64,000 nucleotides of DNA from Xanthobacter agilis (GCF_021730435.1 NZ_JABWGX010000016.1:50422-114421), one strand, 5' to 3'; positions 42,148-53,210 are shown, counted from the stretch's first letter. Notes: generated by a model not told the origin, from the sequence alone. Numbers and translations: made by a program.

Positions 42148-43644
42148 ATGACCCGCTATGTGCTCGCCCTCGACCAGGGCACCACCTCGTCGCGCGCCGT
42201 GCTGGTGCGGCCCGACACCTCCATCGCCGCCGAGGCGCGGCAGGAGCTGCCCCAGCATTTCCCGGCCTCGGGCCATGTGGAGCAGGAGCCGCAGGACATC
42301 TGGTCCACCACCTTGTCCTGTGCCCACGCCGCGCTGAACGCCGTGGGGGCCGGTCCCGCCGACATTGCCGCCATCGGCATCACCAACCAGCGGGAAACGA
42401 CGCTGGTGTGGGAGCGCGACACCGGCCGCGTCATCCATCGCGCCATCGTCTGGCAGGACCGGCGCACGGCGCCGGACTGCGCTCGGCTGATGGCCGAGGG
42501 CCACGGCGCGAAGGTGAGCGCGATCACCGGGCTGGTGATCGATCCTTATTTTTCCGCGACCAAGATCGCCCATATCCTTGACACCGTGCCCGGCGCGCGG
42601 GCGAGGGCGGAGCGGGGCGAGCTGGCGTTCGGCACGGTGGACACGTTCCTGCTCTGGCGCCTCACCGGCGGGCGGGTGCACGCCACCGACGCCACCAATG
42701 CCGCGCGCACCCTGCTGTTCGACATCCACACCGGCCAATGGGACGGGGAGATGCTGGCCCTGTTCCGGGTGCCGGCGGCGCTGCTGCCGCAGGTGAAGGA
42801 CTGCGCCGCCGATTTCGGCGCCACCGATCCCGACCTGTTCGGCGCGCCTATTCCCATCCGCGGCATGGCGGGCGACCAGCAGGCGGCGGTGGTGGGGCAG
42901 GCCTGCTTCGCGCCGGGCATGATGAAATCCACCTACGGCACCGGCTGCTTCGCGCTGCTCAACACGGGCGGGACACCGGTCGCCTCGCGCCACCGGCTGT
43001 TGACCACCATCGCCTATCAGCTCGACGGGCGGCGTACCTATGCGCTGGAAGGTGCCATCTTCATCGCCGGGGCGGCGGTGCAATGGCTGCGCGACGGCCT
43101 GAAGGTGATCGAGACGGCAGCGGACGCCGACCGTCTCGCCGCGACGGCGGACGCGGGGCAGGACGTCATTCTGGTGCCGGCCTTCGTGGGGCTCGGCGCA
43201 CCCTATTGGCGACCCGAGACGCGGGGCGCCCTGTTCGGTCTCACCCGCGCGACCAGCGCCGCCGAGCTGTCGCGGGCGGCGCTGGAGAGCGTCTGTTTCC
43301 AGACCCTGGACCTTCTGGAGGCCATGCATGCGGACTGGGCCGGCTTCGGTGGAGGGGGCACGGTGCTGCGGGTGGATGGGGGCATGGCCGCCTCCGATTT
43401 CACGATGCAGCGCCTCTCCGACCTCATCGGCGCGCCGGTGGACCGGCCCCATGTACGGGAAGCGACGGTACTCGGCGCGGCCTATCTCGCCGGTCTGGAG
43501 AGCGGCTTTTTTCCGCCACCCGACGTGTTCGCCGCCAACTGGCGGCGGGAGCGGCGCTTCGAGCCGGCGATGGAGGGCACGGAGCGGCGCCGGCGCATCG
43601 GCCTGTGGCGCGAGGCCGTGGGGCGGCTCCTCGGCCCGCCGTGA
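42148..43644 (+). CDS. glpK: Glycerol kinase
   Basis: FGGY-family kinase of 498 residues converting glycerol to glycerol-3-phosphate, the substrate of the adjacent glpD product. Motifs are the N-terminal [14 protein letters not shown] phosphate loop, [17 protein letters not shown], the FGGY signature 1 region [13 protein letters not shown] and the C-terminal [18 protein letters not shown]. Length is normal. The start ATG at 42148 follows a GGGAGGATCG ribosome-binding site. Confidence 0.96.
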   Translation: MTRYVLALDQGTTSSRAVLVRPDTSIAAEARQELPQHFPASGHVEQEPQDIWSTTLSCAHAALNAVGAGPADIAAIGITNQRETTLVWERDTGRVIHRAIVWQDRRTAPDCARLMAEGHGAKVSAITGLVIDPYFSATKIAHILDTVPGARARAERGELAFGTVDTFLLWRLTGGRVHATDATNAARTLLFDIHTGQWDGEMLALFRVPAALLPQVKDCAADFGATDPDLFGAPIPIRGMAGDQQAAVVGQACFAPGMMKSTYGTGCFALLNTGGTPVASRHRLLTTIAYQLDGRRTYALEGAIFIAGAAVQWLRDGLKVIETAADADRLAATADAGQDVILVPAFVGLGAPYWRPETRGALFGLTRATSAAELSRAALESVCFQTLDLLEAMHADWAGFGGGGTVLRVDGGMAASDFTMQRLSDLIGAPVDRPHVREATVLGAAYLAGLESGFFPPPDVFAANWRRERRFEPAMEGTERRRRIGLWREAVGRLLGPP

Positions 43645-43780
43645 GCGTCACAACCAAGTGGTGAAGACAGGGCGATGTCTTGACCCCTGCGGCGAAGTGT
43701 CGCCGAATGGCGCGGTGAGACAACCCGCCGACCCTGAAGGGCCGGGAACGGCGACAACAACACGGTTTGGAGGATGCGCC

Positions 43781-44458
43781 ATGGGGCACGACGACAGCTT
43801 CTCCGGTGACGAGCGGGCCGTCATCTACCGCTGCATCACCGAGCGACGGGACGTGCGCCGCAATTTCCTGCCCGATCCGGTGCCGGACGCGGTGCTGGGC
43901 CGGGTGCTGGCGGCGGGCCATGCGGCGCCGTCGGTGGGCTTCCTGCAACCGTGGAGCTTCATCGTCATCCGCGACCAGGGCACGAAATCAGCCCTCCACG
44001 GCGCCTTCACCCGCGCCAATGCGGAGGCGGCGGCCCTGTTCGAGCCGGAGCGGGCGCAGCTCTACCGCAGCCTGAAGCTGGAGGGGATCAGGGAGGCGCC
44101 GCTGCTGCTGTGCGTCACCTGCGAGCGCGACCGCGCCGGCCCGGTGGTGCTGGGGCGCACCCACCAAAGCGAGATGGACATCTACTCCACGGTTTGCGCC
44201 GTGCAGAACATCTGGCTGGCGGCGCGGGCGGAAAATCTCGGCGTGGGCTGGGTCTCCATCCTTTCGCTTCAGGATTTGCGCGACATCCTCGGCATTCCCG
44301 ACCCCATCATCCCGATCGCACTCCTGTGCGTGGGCTATGTGGACCATTTCGAGACGACGCCGGACCTGGAGCGCGCCGGCTGGCGCAAGCGCCTGCCGTT
44401 GGACGACCTTGTGTTTTCCGAGCGGTTCGGTGCGCTGGCGGACAAGGTGGCGAGCTGA
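43781..44458 (+). CDS. bluB: BluB, 5,6-dimethylbenzimidazole synthase
   Basis: Flavin-destroying nitroreductase-fold enzyme of 225 residues that makes the lower ligand of vitamin B12 from FMN and oxygen. Family motifs are the N-terminal YRCITERRDVRRNFLPDPV, HAAPSVGFLQPWSFIVI, and the GRTHQSEMDIYSTVCAVQN region. The ATG at 43781 is chosen by its TTTGGAGGATGCGCC ribosome-binding site; the frame is open far upstream only as a shadow of glpK. No other cobalamin gene and no B12 riboswitch were found next to it. Confidence 0.93.
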   Translation: MGHDDSFSGDERAVIYRCITERRDVRRNFLPDPVPDAVLGRVLAAGHAAPSVGFLQPWSFIVIRDQGTKSALHGAFTRANAEAAALFEPERAQLYRSLKLEGIREAPLLLCVTCERDRAGPVVLGRTHQSEMDIYSTVCAVQNIWLAARAENLGVGWVSILSLQDLRDILGIPDPIIPIALLCVGYVDHFETTPDLERAGWRKRLPLDDLVFSERFGALADKVAS

Positions 44459-44595
44459 GGTGCGCCCCGCGCCGTCGAAATCGGGTGGGCGGAGCTGCTG
44501 GAGTGGGGCACGCTCGATATCATGGAGATCTTCCCGTGCTGGTGCTCGATCCTCCCGCCTTTCGCCTCTCCCCCGCCTCGGGACACCTGGGATCG

Positions 44596-45498
44596 ATGAT
44601 CGCCACGCCCGCCACGCCCCTGGAGATCGCCGCCCGCGACTATGACGTCGTGCGCCGCGCGGTTTCCTACATCTCGGAGCATGTGCGCGGTCAGCCGGAG
44701 GTGGAGGAGATCGCTGCCGCGTCCGGGGTCTCTTCCCGCGCGCTGACCGCTTTGTTCCGCCGCTGGTGCGGGCTCACGCCCAAGGCGTTCCTGCAGGCGG
44801 TGACGCTGGATCGCGCGCGGCGCATCGTCGCCGAATGCCCCAACGTGCTTGATGCCGCGTTCGAATTGGGCCTCTCGGGGCCGGGCCGGCTGCACGATCT
44901 GTTCGTGGTGCATGAGGCCATGTCGCCGGGTGAGTGGAAGACCGGCGGGGCCGGCCTCGTCATCCGCTACGGCTTCCATCCCTCTCCCTTTGGGCGGGCG
45001 CTGGCCATGTCCACGGCGCGCGGCCTGTGCGGCCTCGCCTTCGCCGATCCAGGGGAGGAGGCGGCGGCGCTCGCCGACATGGGCGCGCGCTGGCCCAATG
45101 CCACCTATGTGGAAGAGCCGTCCGCCACCGCGCCCCTGGTGGCCCGCATCTTCGATCCCGCGTCGTGGCGGGATGACCAGCCTTTGCGCATCGTGTTCAT
45201 CGGCACCGATTTCGAGATCCAGGTGTGGGAGACGCTGCTGCGCATCCCCATGGGCCAGGCCACCACCTATTCCTCCATCGCCGAGCATGTGGGCCGCCCC
45301 AAGGCGGCGCGGGCGGTCGGGGCGGCTATCGGCAAGAACCCGATCTCGTTCGTGGTGCCGTGCCACCGGGTGCTCGGCAAGAGCGGAGACCTCACCGGCT
45401 ACCACTGGGGCCTCACCCGCAAGCGCGCCATACTGGGCTGGGAAGCGGGCCGCTCCGGGACGGGCAGGCTGGAGCGTCTGGACTCCACGGCGGGCTGA
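44596..45498 (+). CDS. Ada-like protein: AraC HTH fused to O6-alkylguanine-DNA methyltransferase
   Basis: DNA-repair protein of 300 residues. Residues 10-110 form an AraC-type helix-turn-helix (EIAAASGVSSRALTALFRRW, LTPKAFLQAVTLDRARRI). The C-terminal part carries a methyltransferase domain with IPMGQATTYSSIAEHVGRP, the helix FEIQVWETLLRI and the suicidal Cys in NPISFVVPCHRVLGKSG. The N-terminal Ada zinc/phosphotriester domain is missing, so this is the shorter Ada-like class. A GTG start at 44536 would add 20 residues. It may activate its own synthesis after methylation, as Ada does; that is inferred. Confidence 0.92.
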   Translation: MIATPATPLEIAARDYDVVRRAVSYISEHVRGQPEVEEIAAASGVSSRALTALFRRWCGLTPKAFLQAVTLDRARRIVAECPNVLDAAFELGLSGPGRLHDLFVVHEAMSPGEWKTGGAGLVIRYGFHPSPFGRALAMSTARGLCGLAFADPGEEAAALADMGARWPNATYVEEPSATAPLVARIFDPASWRDDQPLRIVFIGTDFEIQVWETLLRIPMGQATTYSSIAEHVGRPKAARAVGAAIGKNPISFVVPCHRVLGKSGDLTGYHWGLTRKRAILGWEAGRSGTGRLERLDSTAG

Positions 45499-45504
45499 GC
45501 CCCC

Positions 45505-47496
45505 TCAATCCCGCGACAGCGCTTCCACCGGGTCGAGCATGGAGGCGCTGCGGGCGGGGAGGTAGCCGAAGATGCCGCCGATGAGGCTGGAGGAGACGAA
45601 CGCCACCACGATGGAGGCGGTGGAATAGACCAGGGTGAAGTTCGAGCCTGCATAGGCGAACAGCACGCCGAAGCTGAGCGCCAGCGCGATCCCCAGCACG
45701 CCGCCGATGAGGCACACCAGCACCGCTTCGATCAGGAATTGCTGGAGGATGTCGGACCGTCGGGCTCCCACCGCCATGCGCACGCCGATTTCCGCCACCC
45801 GCTCGGACACCGAGACCAGCATGATGTTCATGACCCCGATGCCGCCCACCAGCAGCGAGATGAGGGCGATGGCGGCGATCAGCAGCGTCAGCGTCTCGGT
45901 GGTGGAGGTGATGGTCTTCCGGATGTCGTCGGTGTTGAGGATGAAGAAATCCTGCTTGCCGTGGCGCTTGGCGAGGAAATCGGTGACCGCGGTTTCGGCT
46001 AGCGCGGTGTCGGTGTCGTCATTCACCCGGACGGTGATGGAGCGCAGCGCCGTGGTGCCGAGAATACGCGCCTGCACGGTCGTATAGGGCAAATAGATCG
46101 ACAGATTCTGGCTGGAGCCGAAGCCGCCCTGCTGCAATTCGGTGATGCCCACCACCCGGCACGGCACGTCGCCCACCAGGATCACCTGGCCGACAGGGTC
46201 GCCGCTGAAATCGCCGAACAGGGTCTTGCGGGTGTTTTCGTCGATCACCGCATCCTGGGCATAGGTGCGCACGGACTCAGCGTCGAAGAAGCGGCCCTGG
46301 GCGAGCTTGGTGCCGCGCGCCGCGAAATACTGCTCGCCGACCCCGTTGACGAGGGCGCTGGCCTCGATCGGGCCGAAGCGCACGGTCTTGGAGCTGGAGA
46401 CCGTGGGCGTCACCGCCGCGACATAAGGCTGCTCCGCCAGCGCCTTGGCGTCGGACACCACGAGCGTCGTGATCTTGCCGGACCGCACGTCGCCGAAGGT
46501 CTTGCCGGGGAACACCTCCAGCGTGTTGGTGCCGAGCGAGGAGATGTTCGCGAGCACCTTCTGCCGCGAGCCCTCGCCCAGCGCCACCACGCACACCACC
46601 GAGGCGATGCCGATGATGATGCCGAGCATGGTGAGGAAGGTGCGCAGGCGGTGTGCGTTCATGGCCAGCAGCGCCATGCGGAAGGCTTCCTGGAAGCGCA
46701 TGGCGAGCGCCTGCCAGGAGCGGGTCGCGGCGGCGTCGATGGCCTCGCGCTCGGTCGGGTCGGGCGGCGTGGCCGGCGGCTGGCGCGTCTTGCCGGTGCG
46801 CCGGTCGGAGACGATGGCGCCGTCGGAAAATTCGATGATGCGCTCGGCGCGGGCGGCCACGTTCATGTCGTGGGTGACGATGACGATGGTCTTCCCCTCG
46901 GCGTGCAACTCGTCGAGGATGCGCAACACCTCCTCGCCGGAGGCCTTGTCGAGGGCGCCGGTGGGCTCGTCGGCCAGGATCAGCTTGGCGCCGTTCATCA
47001 GCGCGCGGGCGATGGAAACGCGCTGCTGCTGGCCGCCGGAAAGCTGGCCCGGCCGGTGGCCGGTGCGGTCTCCCATGCCGAGCCGGCCGAGCAGCTCCAG
47101 CGCCCGGCTGCGGCGGGCACCCGCGTGCCAGCCGGCATAGATGGCGGGGATCTCCACATTGCCCAGCGCCGTCAGTTCGCCGAGCAGGTGATAGCGCTGG
47201 AAGATGAAGCCGAAATGCTCGCGTCGCAGCGCGGCCAGCTCGTCCGGGTCGAGGGCGGCGGTCTCCCGCCCGGCGATGCGGTAGCTGCCGGAGGTGGCGC
47301 GCGACAGGCAGCCCAGGATGTTCATGAGGGTGGACTTGCCGGAGCCGGACGCGCCGACGATGGCCACCATCTCCCCTTCCTCGATGGTGAGGTCGATGTC
47401 CTTGAGGACGGTCAGCACCCCTTCGCCGGCGGGATATTCCCGCCGCAGCTTGTTCAATTCGATCAGCGGCGCGGCCATGGCATCCGACCCCGTCAC
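45505..47496 (-). CDS. macB: MacB-type macrolide/peptide export ATPase-permease
   Basis: Fused ABC transporter of 663 residues. The ATPase domain (1-235) has Walker [10 protein letters not shown], signature [15 protein letters not shown] and Walker [13 protein letters not shown]. The membrane domain has one helix near residue 290, a large periplasmic domain and three C-terminal helices (MacB_PCD and FtsX regions; [20 protein letters not shown]). It powers the tripartite MacA-MacB-outer-membrane pump. The GTG start at 47496 overlaps the macA stop by 4 bases; an ATG at 47478 is an alternative. The gene is last in the efflux operon. Confidence 0.93.
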   Translation of the reverse strand: MTGSDAMAAPLIELNKLRREYPAGEGVLTVLKDIDLTIEEGEMVAIVGASGSGKSTLMNILGCLSRATSGSYRIAGRETAALDPDELAALRREHFGFIFQRYHLLGELTALGNVEIPAIYAGWHAGARRSRALELLGRLGMGDRTGHRPGQLSGGQQQRVSIARALMNGAKLILADEPTGALDKASGEEVLRILDELHAEGKTIVIVTHDMNVAARAERIIEFSDGAIVSDRRTGKTRQPPATPPDPTEREAIDAAATRSWQALAMRFQEAFRMALLAMNAHRLRTFLTMLGIIIGIASVVCVVALGEGSRQKVLANISSLGTNTLEVFPGKTFGDVRSGKITTLVVSDAKALAEQPYVAAVTPTVSSSKTVRFGPIEASALVNGVGEQYFAARGTKLAQGRFFDAESVRTYAQDAVIDENTRKTLFGDFSGDPVGQVILVGDVPCRVVGITELQQGGFGSSQNLSIYLPYTTVQARILGTTALRSITVRVNDDTDTALAETAVTDFLAKRHGKQDFFILNTDDIRKTITSTTETLTLLIAAIALISLLVGGIGVMNIMLVSVSERVAEIGVRMAVGARRSDILQQFLIEAVLVCLIGGVLGIALALSFGVLFAYAGSNFTLVYSTASIVVAFVSSSLIGGIFGYLPARSASMLDPVEALSRD

Positions 47497-48740
47497 AGGC
47501 CCATGGGCGGCGGCGGCATGCGCCGGGTCGCATTGGCGGGCGCGGCGCCGGCCGAAAGCTGGCCGGTGACCACCGTCTCGCCCTCCTTCAGACCGCTCGT
47601 GATCTCGGCGCGGGTCTTGTTGTTGAGCTCGACCTCGACGGTGCGGGTGGAGACCTGGCCGTCGCCGCCCAGCACCTGCACGGTGTAGCTGCCGTCCGCC
47701 TGGCGCGCGCTGAGGGCGGCCGAGGGTACGGTGAGCACGTCCTTGGCGCGACCGAGCACGATATGCACTTCCGCCGTCATGTAGGTGCGCAGGCGTCCGT
47801 CCGGGTTCGGCACATAGAAGATGCCGTTATAATAAATGGCGGTGGAGGACGACGAGGAGGATGAGGATTTGCTGCTCGATGATGATGATGAGGTCGAGGT
47901 GGATACGGCGCTGTCGCTGGTAATGGATTCCGGCGCCGGCTCGATGAATTCGAGGGTTGCCTCATAACGCCGGTCGGGCTCGCCGATGATGTTGAAATAG
48001 AGCTTCTGCCCGGCCTTCACCCGCACCACGTCGGCTTCGGAGATCTCGGCCCGCACCATCATGGTTTCGAGATCGCCGAGGATGATGATGGTGGGCGCGG
48101 TCTGGGAGGCGTTCACCGTCTGGCCTTCCTGGCTGACGATGTAGAGCACGGTGCCGTCCATGGGGGCGGTGATGCGGGTGTAGCCGAGATTGACGCGGGC
48201 GGTGTCCACCGCCACCACCGCCTCGGCGATCTGGGCCTCCAAGGCGGCGATCTGGGCTTTTGTGGTGGCGACCTCGGCTTGCGCGGTCTCGAAATCGGCC
48301 TGCGACACGGCGGTCTGGGCCACCAGCTTCTTCTGGCGGGCGAGGGTCTGCTCGGCAAGCACGAGGCTTGCCTCCTTCTCCCGCTTCTGCGCCTGGACCG
48401 AGGCGAGGGCCGCCTCGGAGGTGCGTAAGGCGTTCTGCTGGGTCACCCAATCGATCTCGGCCACCGGGTCGCCCTGGCGCAGCCGATCGCCGAGCTTGAC
48501 CTTGATGGCGGTGATGCGGCCGGACACCTGGGCGCCCACGGCCACCAGCTTCGCCGGCTTCAGGGTGCCGGTGGCGAGCACGGTCTCTTCCACCGTGCCG
48601 CGGGAGACGCGGGCGGTCATCATTTTCACCGGCTCGGGGGCGAACAGGCGGTCCTTCAAGACCAGGGCGCCGATGAGCGCGGCGAGGATGAGGGCACCGA
48701 TGAGGATGACCCGGCGCTGGCCGGAACGCGCAACGCTCAT
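47493..48740 (-). CDS. macA: MacA-type periplasmic adaptor with polyserine insert
   Basis: Membrane-fusion protein of 415 residues linking MacB to the outer-membrane channel. An N-terminal transmembrane anchor ([18 protein letters not shown]) is followed by a lipoyl half-motif ([20 protein letters not shown]), a long helical hairpin (about 95-185), the second lipoyl part ([17 protein letters not shown]) and beta-barrel domains. Unusually, residues about 276-303 are an insertion of almost only serine ([20 protein letters not shown]) within the beta-barrel part. The ATG at 48740 fits the anchor position. Confidence 0.93.
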   Translation of the reverse strand: MSVARSGQRRVILIGALILAALIGALVLKDRLFAPEPVKMMTARVSRGTVEETVLATGTLKPAKLVAVGAQVSGRITAIKVKLGDRLRQGDPVAEIDWVTQQNALRTSEAALASVQAQKREKEASLVLAEQTLARQKKLVAQTAVSQADFETAQAEVATTKAQIAALEAQIAEAVVAVDTARVNLGYTRITAPMDGTVLYIVSQEGQTVNASQTAPTIIILGDLETMMVRAEISEADVVRVKAGQKLYFNIIGEPDRRYEATLEFIEPAPESITSDSAVSTSTSSSSSSSKSSSSSSSSTAIYYNGIFYVPNPDGRLRTYMTAEVHIVLGRAKDVLTVPSAALSARQADGSYTVQVLGGDGQVSTRTVEVELNNKTRAEITSGLKEGETVVTGQLSAGAAPANATRRMPPPPMGL

Positions 48741-48827
48741 GGGCGCCTCGCGGTGCTGGGGCGGGGGCCGGCGGGGGCCGTGGCATGCGCGGCCGCGCGC
48801 GGCATCAGAAGGTGAGGCACGGGCATC

Positions 48828-50375
48828 TCATGGTTGCATCTGGGAGAAGTGCGGGCCGGTGTTGGTGTCCACCACCGCCGGGGTCGTCACGTCCATGGCG
48901 CCGTCCCAGCCCCCGCCCAGGGCCTTGTTGAGGGCAACGTAGTCGGTGGCGATGGCGGCCTGGCTCACGAGCAGCGAATCCTCGGCGGAATAGAGGGAGC
49001 GCTCGGCGTCCAGAACCTCCAGGAAGCTGGTGGAGCCGTTCTGGTAGAGGGCGCGGGCGAGCCGCGTCGCATCGCGATAGGCGGCGGCGGACTGGGCGAG
49101 CTTGCCGGCCTTGGCGCGCTCCTGGTTCAGGGCGACGGCGGCATTCTCCACATCCTCCAGGGCGGTGAGGATGGAGGCGTGGTAGGCAAGGAAGGTCTGG
49201 TCGCGCTGGGCGTCCGCCACCTCAACCGCCGCCTTGAGCTGGCCGCCGGTGAACACCGGCACGCTCAGGGTGGGCCCGTAGGACCAGCTGATGGCCGAGC
49301 CGCGCACCAGATCGCCGACCTTGGTGCCGTCGGTATTGATGTTGCCGGTGAGGCTGACGGCGGGATAGCGCGCCGCTTCCGCCTGGCCGATGAGGGCGGT
49401 GGACTGGGCGAGGGTGCGCTCAGCCTGCCGCACGTCGGGCCGGTTGCGCAGCACGTCCGCCGGCACGCCCTTGGAAACCGGCGCGCGCGGGCTCGGAATG
49501 GGGCCGCCGCGGAGGATCCGGCCGGCGAGGGTGGATGGCGGCTGGCCGGTGAGCACCCCGAGCCGGTGGATGCTCTGGGCCAGTTGCGCCTTCAATCCGG
49601 GAATGTTGGCCTCGGTGGAGGCGGCAAGGCCGGTGGCGTTGGCGACATCCACGGCGGAGACGGCGCCCGCCTCCAGCTTGGTGCGCGTCAGGGCGGCGGT
49701 CTCGCGCTGGGAAGCGGCGGTGCGCTCGGCGAGGGCGATGCGGGCCTGATAGCCGCGCGCCGCCACATAATTGGAGGCCACGTCGCCCACCAGGGTGAGC
49801 AGGGTGGCCCGCAGCTCGTCCTCGGCGGACTGGGTGCCATAGGCGGCGGCCTCCACCCCGCGCCGGTTGGCGCCGAACAGGTCGAGCTCCCAGGAGGCGT
49901 CGAAGCCGGCCTGATAGTCCGTGTAAAGGCCGCCGACCGTGATGTCGCCGCCGCTGCCCACCCGCGAGCCGTTCTGGCCGCGGGTGGCGGTGCCGGAGAA
50001 ATCCACCTGCGGGAACAGGCCACCCACCTGCTGGCGATAGGTGGCGCGCGCCTCGCGGATCTTCGCCTTGGCGGTGGCGACGTCGAGATTGCCGTCGACG
50101 GCGGTGGCGATCAGCGTGTTGAGGGTGGGGTCCTTCAGGCGTTCCCACCAATGGGCGAGCTGGGGCGGCGCCGGCTCCTTCTTGCGGCCGGTCTGGTCGG
50201 ACCAGCGGGCCGGCAGGTCGAAGGCGGGGGTGGCATAGTCGGGGCCCACGGAGCAGCCGGCGAGCAGCACCGCGAGCACAAGCGCGCCGGAGCGGGCGAT
50301 GGCACCGAACCGGTGGCGTGGCGCCGCGCGCGGGGCGCCGCGCGGAACGGGGGGCAGAGGGATGGAGCAACTCAC
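48828..50375 (-). CDS. NodT-family outer-membrane efflux lipoprotein
   Basis: TolC-like outer-membrane channel subunit of about 515 residues. The signal peptide (SGALVLAVLLAGC) ends in a lipobox Cys, so the protein is lipid-anchored. Two repeated helical halves follow, with the family patterns PDYATPAFDLPARWSD, RPDVRQAERTLAQSTALIG and DAERSLYSAEDSLLVSQAAI. The GTG start at 50375 places the lipobox about 41 residues in; an ATG at 50432 would make an improbably long leader. It is first gene of the macAB operon and divergent from a TetR regulator. Confidence 0.9.
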   Translation of the reverse strand: MSCSIPLPPVPRGAPRAAPRHRFGAIARSGALVLAVLLAGCSVGPDYATPAFDLPARWSDQTGRKKEPAPPQLAHWWERLKDPTLNTLIATAVDGNLDVATAKAKIREARATYRQQVGGLFPQVDFSGTATRGQNGSRVGSGGDITVGGLYTDYQAGFDASWELDLFGANRRGVEAAAYGTQSAEDELRATLLTLVGDVASNYVAARGYQARIALAERTAASQRETAALTRTKLEAGAVSAVDVANATGLAASTEANIPGLKAQLAQSIHRLGVLTGQPPSTLAGRILRGGPIPSPRAPVSKGVPADVLRNRPDVRQAERTLAQSTALIGQAEAARYPAVSLTGNINTDGTKVGDLVRGSAISWSYGPTLSVPVFTGGQLKAAVEVADAQRDQTFLAYHASILTALEDVENAAVALNQERAKAGKLAQSAAAYRDATRLARALYQNGSTSFLEVLDAERSLYSAEDSLLVSQAAIATDYVALNKALGGGWDGAMDVTTPAVVDTNTGPHFSQMQP

Positions 50376-50592
50376 GCGGTTCTCACCCCCGTGTGGGCCC
50401 GACAGCCCAAAACCCGCCCAATGCCCGGACATCCGAGGGGCGCGCTGACATTTCGGCAGATGTTTCGACCAAAGCCTCCGCCCTTAGGCCGTGACCACAG
50501 GAGGCAAGGAGAACGCACTGGAATCCCTATTTAGGAAACTTTAAATTACCCATATTGTCGGCAGATGCCGCTGTCAATGCGAGGGGAGCTGA

Positions 50593-51279
50593 ATGCGCAG
50601 CGCTCGGTCTGTCAAGGCGCACGACGTCGATCACAGCGCGCCCAGCTCGGTCCGCCTCGGCCGCGGGCCGGGGCGGCCGAAGACGCTTCCGGATGCGGCG
50701 CAGCGCGCCCTCATTGTCGGCGGTGCCTATCGGCTGTTCGTGCGCACCGGCTATGGCGGCACCACCATGGATGCGGTGGCGGCGGAATGCCGCATGTCGA
50801 AGCGGACCCTCTATCGCTTCTTTCCCGGCAAGGCCGACCTGTTCGCGGCGGTGGTGGACGCTCATCGTCAGAGCATGCTGGCAACGCCGCGTGACGATGC
50901 CCATTCCTCCCTCGCCGATACGCTGGAAGCCATCTTCCGCATCGACATCTCACCGGAGGAAGACCGCGCCCGGTGCGCGTTGCTGCGGTTGGTGCAGCTG
51001 GAAGGGCCGCAGCATCCGGAACTCATGGATATTCTGGAGCGCATGGGGGCCGACCGCTCCCGCGCCGAGCTGGCGGCGTGGCTCGCGGCCCAGGGCGCGG
51101 CCGGGCGGCTGGTGCTCGACGATGCGGATGCGATGGCGCGCATCCTCATGGACATGGTGTTCGGCGCGGCCTTGCCCAAGGCCAATGGGGTGATCGACTG
51201 GCCGCCGCCCGAGGCGCGGCGCGCCCACGTCCGGCGCTGCGTCCGCCTGTTCCTGAACGGTGCCGTGCCCCGACCCTGA
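50593..51279 (+). CDS. TetR/AcrR-family regulator, probable repressor of the efflux operon
   Basis: Regulator of 228 residues. N-terminal tail with basic AT-hook-like GRGPGRPK, then a TetR HTH (VGGAYRLFVRTGYGGTTMDA, CRMSKRTLYRFFPGKADLFA) at about residues 35-85, and a helical effector domain. An AGGGGAGC ribosome-binding site lies 5 bases before the ATG. It is divergent from the NodT-macA-macB operon, the typical layout for a repressor of a tripartite pump. The AT-rich spacer (50515-50560) probably holds both promoters. Confidence 0.92.
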   Translation: MRSARSVKAHDVDHSAPSSVRLGRGPGRPKTLPDAAQRALIVGGAYRLFVRTGYGGTTMDAVAAECRMSKRTLYRFFPGKADLFAAVVDAHRQSMLATPRDDAHSSLADTLEAIFRIDISPEEDRARCALLRLVQLEGPQHPELMDILERMGADRSRAELAAWLAAQGAAGRLVLDDADAMARILMDMVFGAALPKANGVIDWPPPEARRAHVRRCVRLFLNGAVPRP

Positions 51280-51358
51280 AGAGAAGGACGCCCCTGGGAG
51301 ATACCCCAAGGTTATGCCCTAAGCCCGGCGCTAAGGGGCGGGCAGACCTCGCCGTGGC

Positions 51359-52990
51359 TCAGTGACCGCCGGTGGGGTCCTTGTGTGGCGTGCCGCCGGG
51401 ATGCGCGCCCGGATGCCCGGCCGCGGCGTGTCCGCCGCCGGGGTGGCCCTTCCCCGGATGTCCCATTCCAGGATGCCCCATGCCCGGATGTCCCCCGCCC
51501 GGATGTCCCCCGCCTTTGGCCATGCCGTGGGGCGGCATGCCGGGATGGCCGGCGCGGGGCGGCTCCTTCTGCGCCGCCGGCGGCTTGGCGCGGGGGCGCA
51601 GCGCGACACCGGGGATGTCCTTCACCAGATCGCAGAAGGCATCGCCCCGCACCTCGAAATTGGGAAACTGGTCGAAGCTGGCGCAGGCGGGGGAGAGTAG
51701 CACCACCGGGTGCTTGAGGCCGGAGGTCGCGGCGTCGCGCGCGGCGGCGGCCACGGCCTTGTCGAGGGTGCCGACAATCTCGTGGCTGACCGCCGTGCCG
51801 AGGGTGGCGGCGAAGGCGTCGGCCGCCTCGCCGATGAGATAGGCCTTGGCGATGCGCCCGAAATAGGGGGCGAGGGGGGTGATGCCGCCCGCCTTGGGCT
51901 TGCCGCCGGCGATCCAGAAAATGTCCTCGAAGCTCACCAGGGCCCGCTCGGTGGCGTCGGCATTGGTGGCCTTGCTGTCGTTGACGAACAGCACGTCGCC
52001 CCGTGTGCCCACCTGCTCCATGCGGTGGGCAAGGCCCGGAAAGCGCGTCATGGCGACCGCGATGATCTCGGGCGCGACCCCGACCGCGCGAGCGGCGGCA
52101 TAAGCGGCGGCTGCGTTCTGGGCGTTGTGCGTCCCGCGCAGGGAGCCGATGCCCGCGAGGTTCAGGCGGAAGCGCTCGGCTCCGCCCTCGGACACCACCA
52201 GCGTCTCGCCGTCACGCCAGATGCCGTCGGCCAGGGGCCGGTGCATGGACAGGCGCACCACATGCTTGCCGGCCTGCTCGGCCCGGTCCGCCATGGCGGC
52301 GGAAAAATCGTCGTCCACCCCCACCACCGCGGTGCCGCCGCCCTCGACGCCGGCGATGAGGCGCTCCTTTACCGCGGCATAGTTCTCAAGGCTGCCGTGG
52401 CGGTCCAGATGGTCCGGCGTGATGTTCAGCATCACCGCCACCGAGGGGTCGATGGAGGGGGCAAGGTCGATCTGGTAGGAGGAGCATTCCGCCACATGCA
52501 CCCGGCCGATCTTCGGCGGCGCGAGCGAGAGGATGGCGGTGCCGATGTTGCCGCCCATCTGCACGTCGCGCCCGGCGACCCGCAGGATGTGGGTGATGAG
52601 CGCGGTGGTGGTCGACTTGCCGTTGGTGCCGGTGATGGCGATGAAGGGCGAGCGCCGGGCGGTGGCCTGCCGCTCGCGGCAGAACAGTTCGATGTCGCCG
52701 ATCACCTCGACCCCGGCCTCGCGCGCCAGCTTCACCGACCAATGGGGCTTGGGGTGGGTGAGCGGCACCCCCGGCGACAGGATCAGCGCCTGAACGCTGG
52801 TCCAGTCGATGGCGTTGAGGTCCTCGACCGTGATGCCCGCTTCCCCCGCCTTGCGGCGCGCGGCTTCCGTATCGTCATAGGCAATCACATGAGCCCCGCC
52901 GGCCTTGAGCGCTTCGGCGGTGGCGAGCCCGGAGCCGCCGAGCCCGAAAAGGGCGACGGTCTGATCCTTGAAGACAGTGACGGGGGTCAT
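51359..52990 (-). CDS. murD: MurD, UDP-MurNAc-L-Ala:D-Glu ligase with His-rich tail
   Basis: Cytoplasmic peptidoglycan enzyme of 543 residues adding D-glutamate to UDP-MurNAc-L-alanine. The Mur-ligase ATP loop is [13 protein letters not shown], followed by [20 protein letters not shown], the [16 protein letters not shown] region and the C-terminal [19 protein letters not shown]. The usual enzyme ends near residue 467. Here a further 76 residues of Gly-His-Pro-rich repeats ([20 protein letters not shown]) with 12 histidines follow. The ATG at 52990 fits the family start; the frame opens 9 codons upstream. It is the last dcw gene in the window. Confidence 0.95.
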   Translation of the reverse strand: MTPVTVFKDQTVALFGLGGSGLATAEALKAGGAHVIAYDDTEAARRKAGEAGITVEDLNAIDWTSVQALILSPGVPLTHPKPHWSVKLAREAGVEVIGDIELFCRERQATARRSPFIAITGTNGKSTTTALITHILRVAGRDVQMGGNIGTAILSLAPPKIGRVHVAECSSYQIDLAPSIDPSVAVMLNITPDHLDRHGSLENYAAVKERLIAGVEGGGTAVVGVDDDFSAAMADRAEQAGKHVVRLSMHRPLADGIWRDGETLVVSEGGAERFRLNLAGIGSLRGTHNAQNAAAAYAAARAVGVAPEIIAVAMTRFPGLAHRMEQVGTRGDVLFVNDSKATNADATERALVSFEDIFWIAGGKPKAGGITPLAPYFGRIAKAYLIGEAADAFAATLGTAVSHEIVGTLDKAVAAAARDAATSGLKHPVVLLSPACASFDQFPNFEVRGDAFCDLVKDIPGVALRPRAKPPAAQKEPPRAGHPGMPPHGMAKGGGHPGGGHPGMGHPGMGHPGKGHPGGGHAAAGHPGAHPGGTPHKDPTGGH

Positions 52991-53165
52991 GGCTGGCAAA
53001 GTCTCGGTCTGGCGCAATCGGGAGCCGGCTGGCGGATATCGCGCCCTCGTCTAATCCGGGCCGGTCCCCGAGGGAAGCACTCTTGAAGGGTGAGGGGCAC
53101 CACACCCGCGACACAGTGACCTTCGAAAATGATGACCTTCGGGAAAACAGCCGTTGACTCCGTGC

Positions 53166-53187
53166 TACATTAAAAACACTGAATGTA
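53166..53187 (+). promoter_or_regulatory. TACATT/AATGTA dyad before the DUF2892 gene
   Basis: Inverted repeat TACATT-N10-AATGTA in the 50 bases before the DUF2892 start, in an AT-rich patch. A TTGACT -35-like element precedes it at 53154-53159. This resembles an ArsR/BigR-type operator; the regulator is not in the window. Confidence 0.45.
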
Positions 53188-53210
53188 ACATCGAAGGTCA
53201 GGAGGCCAAT

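Noticed and set aside
40315..43452. 1045-codon antisense frame opposite glpD and glpK
   Set aside because: Arg/Pro/Gly/His-rich composition typical of antisense frames in GC-rich DNA; glpD and glpK on the other strand are unambiguous.
43645..43780. Possible cobalamin riboswitch before bluB
   Set aside because: No B12-box consensus or characteristic multi-stem core could be seen in the 136 bases.
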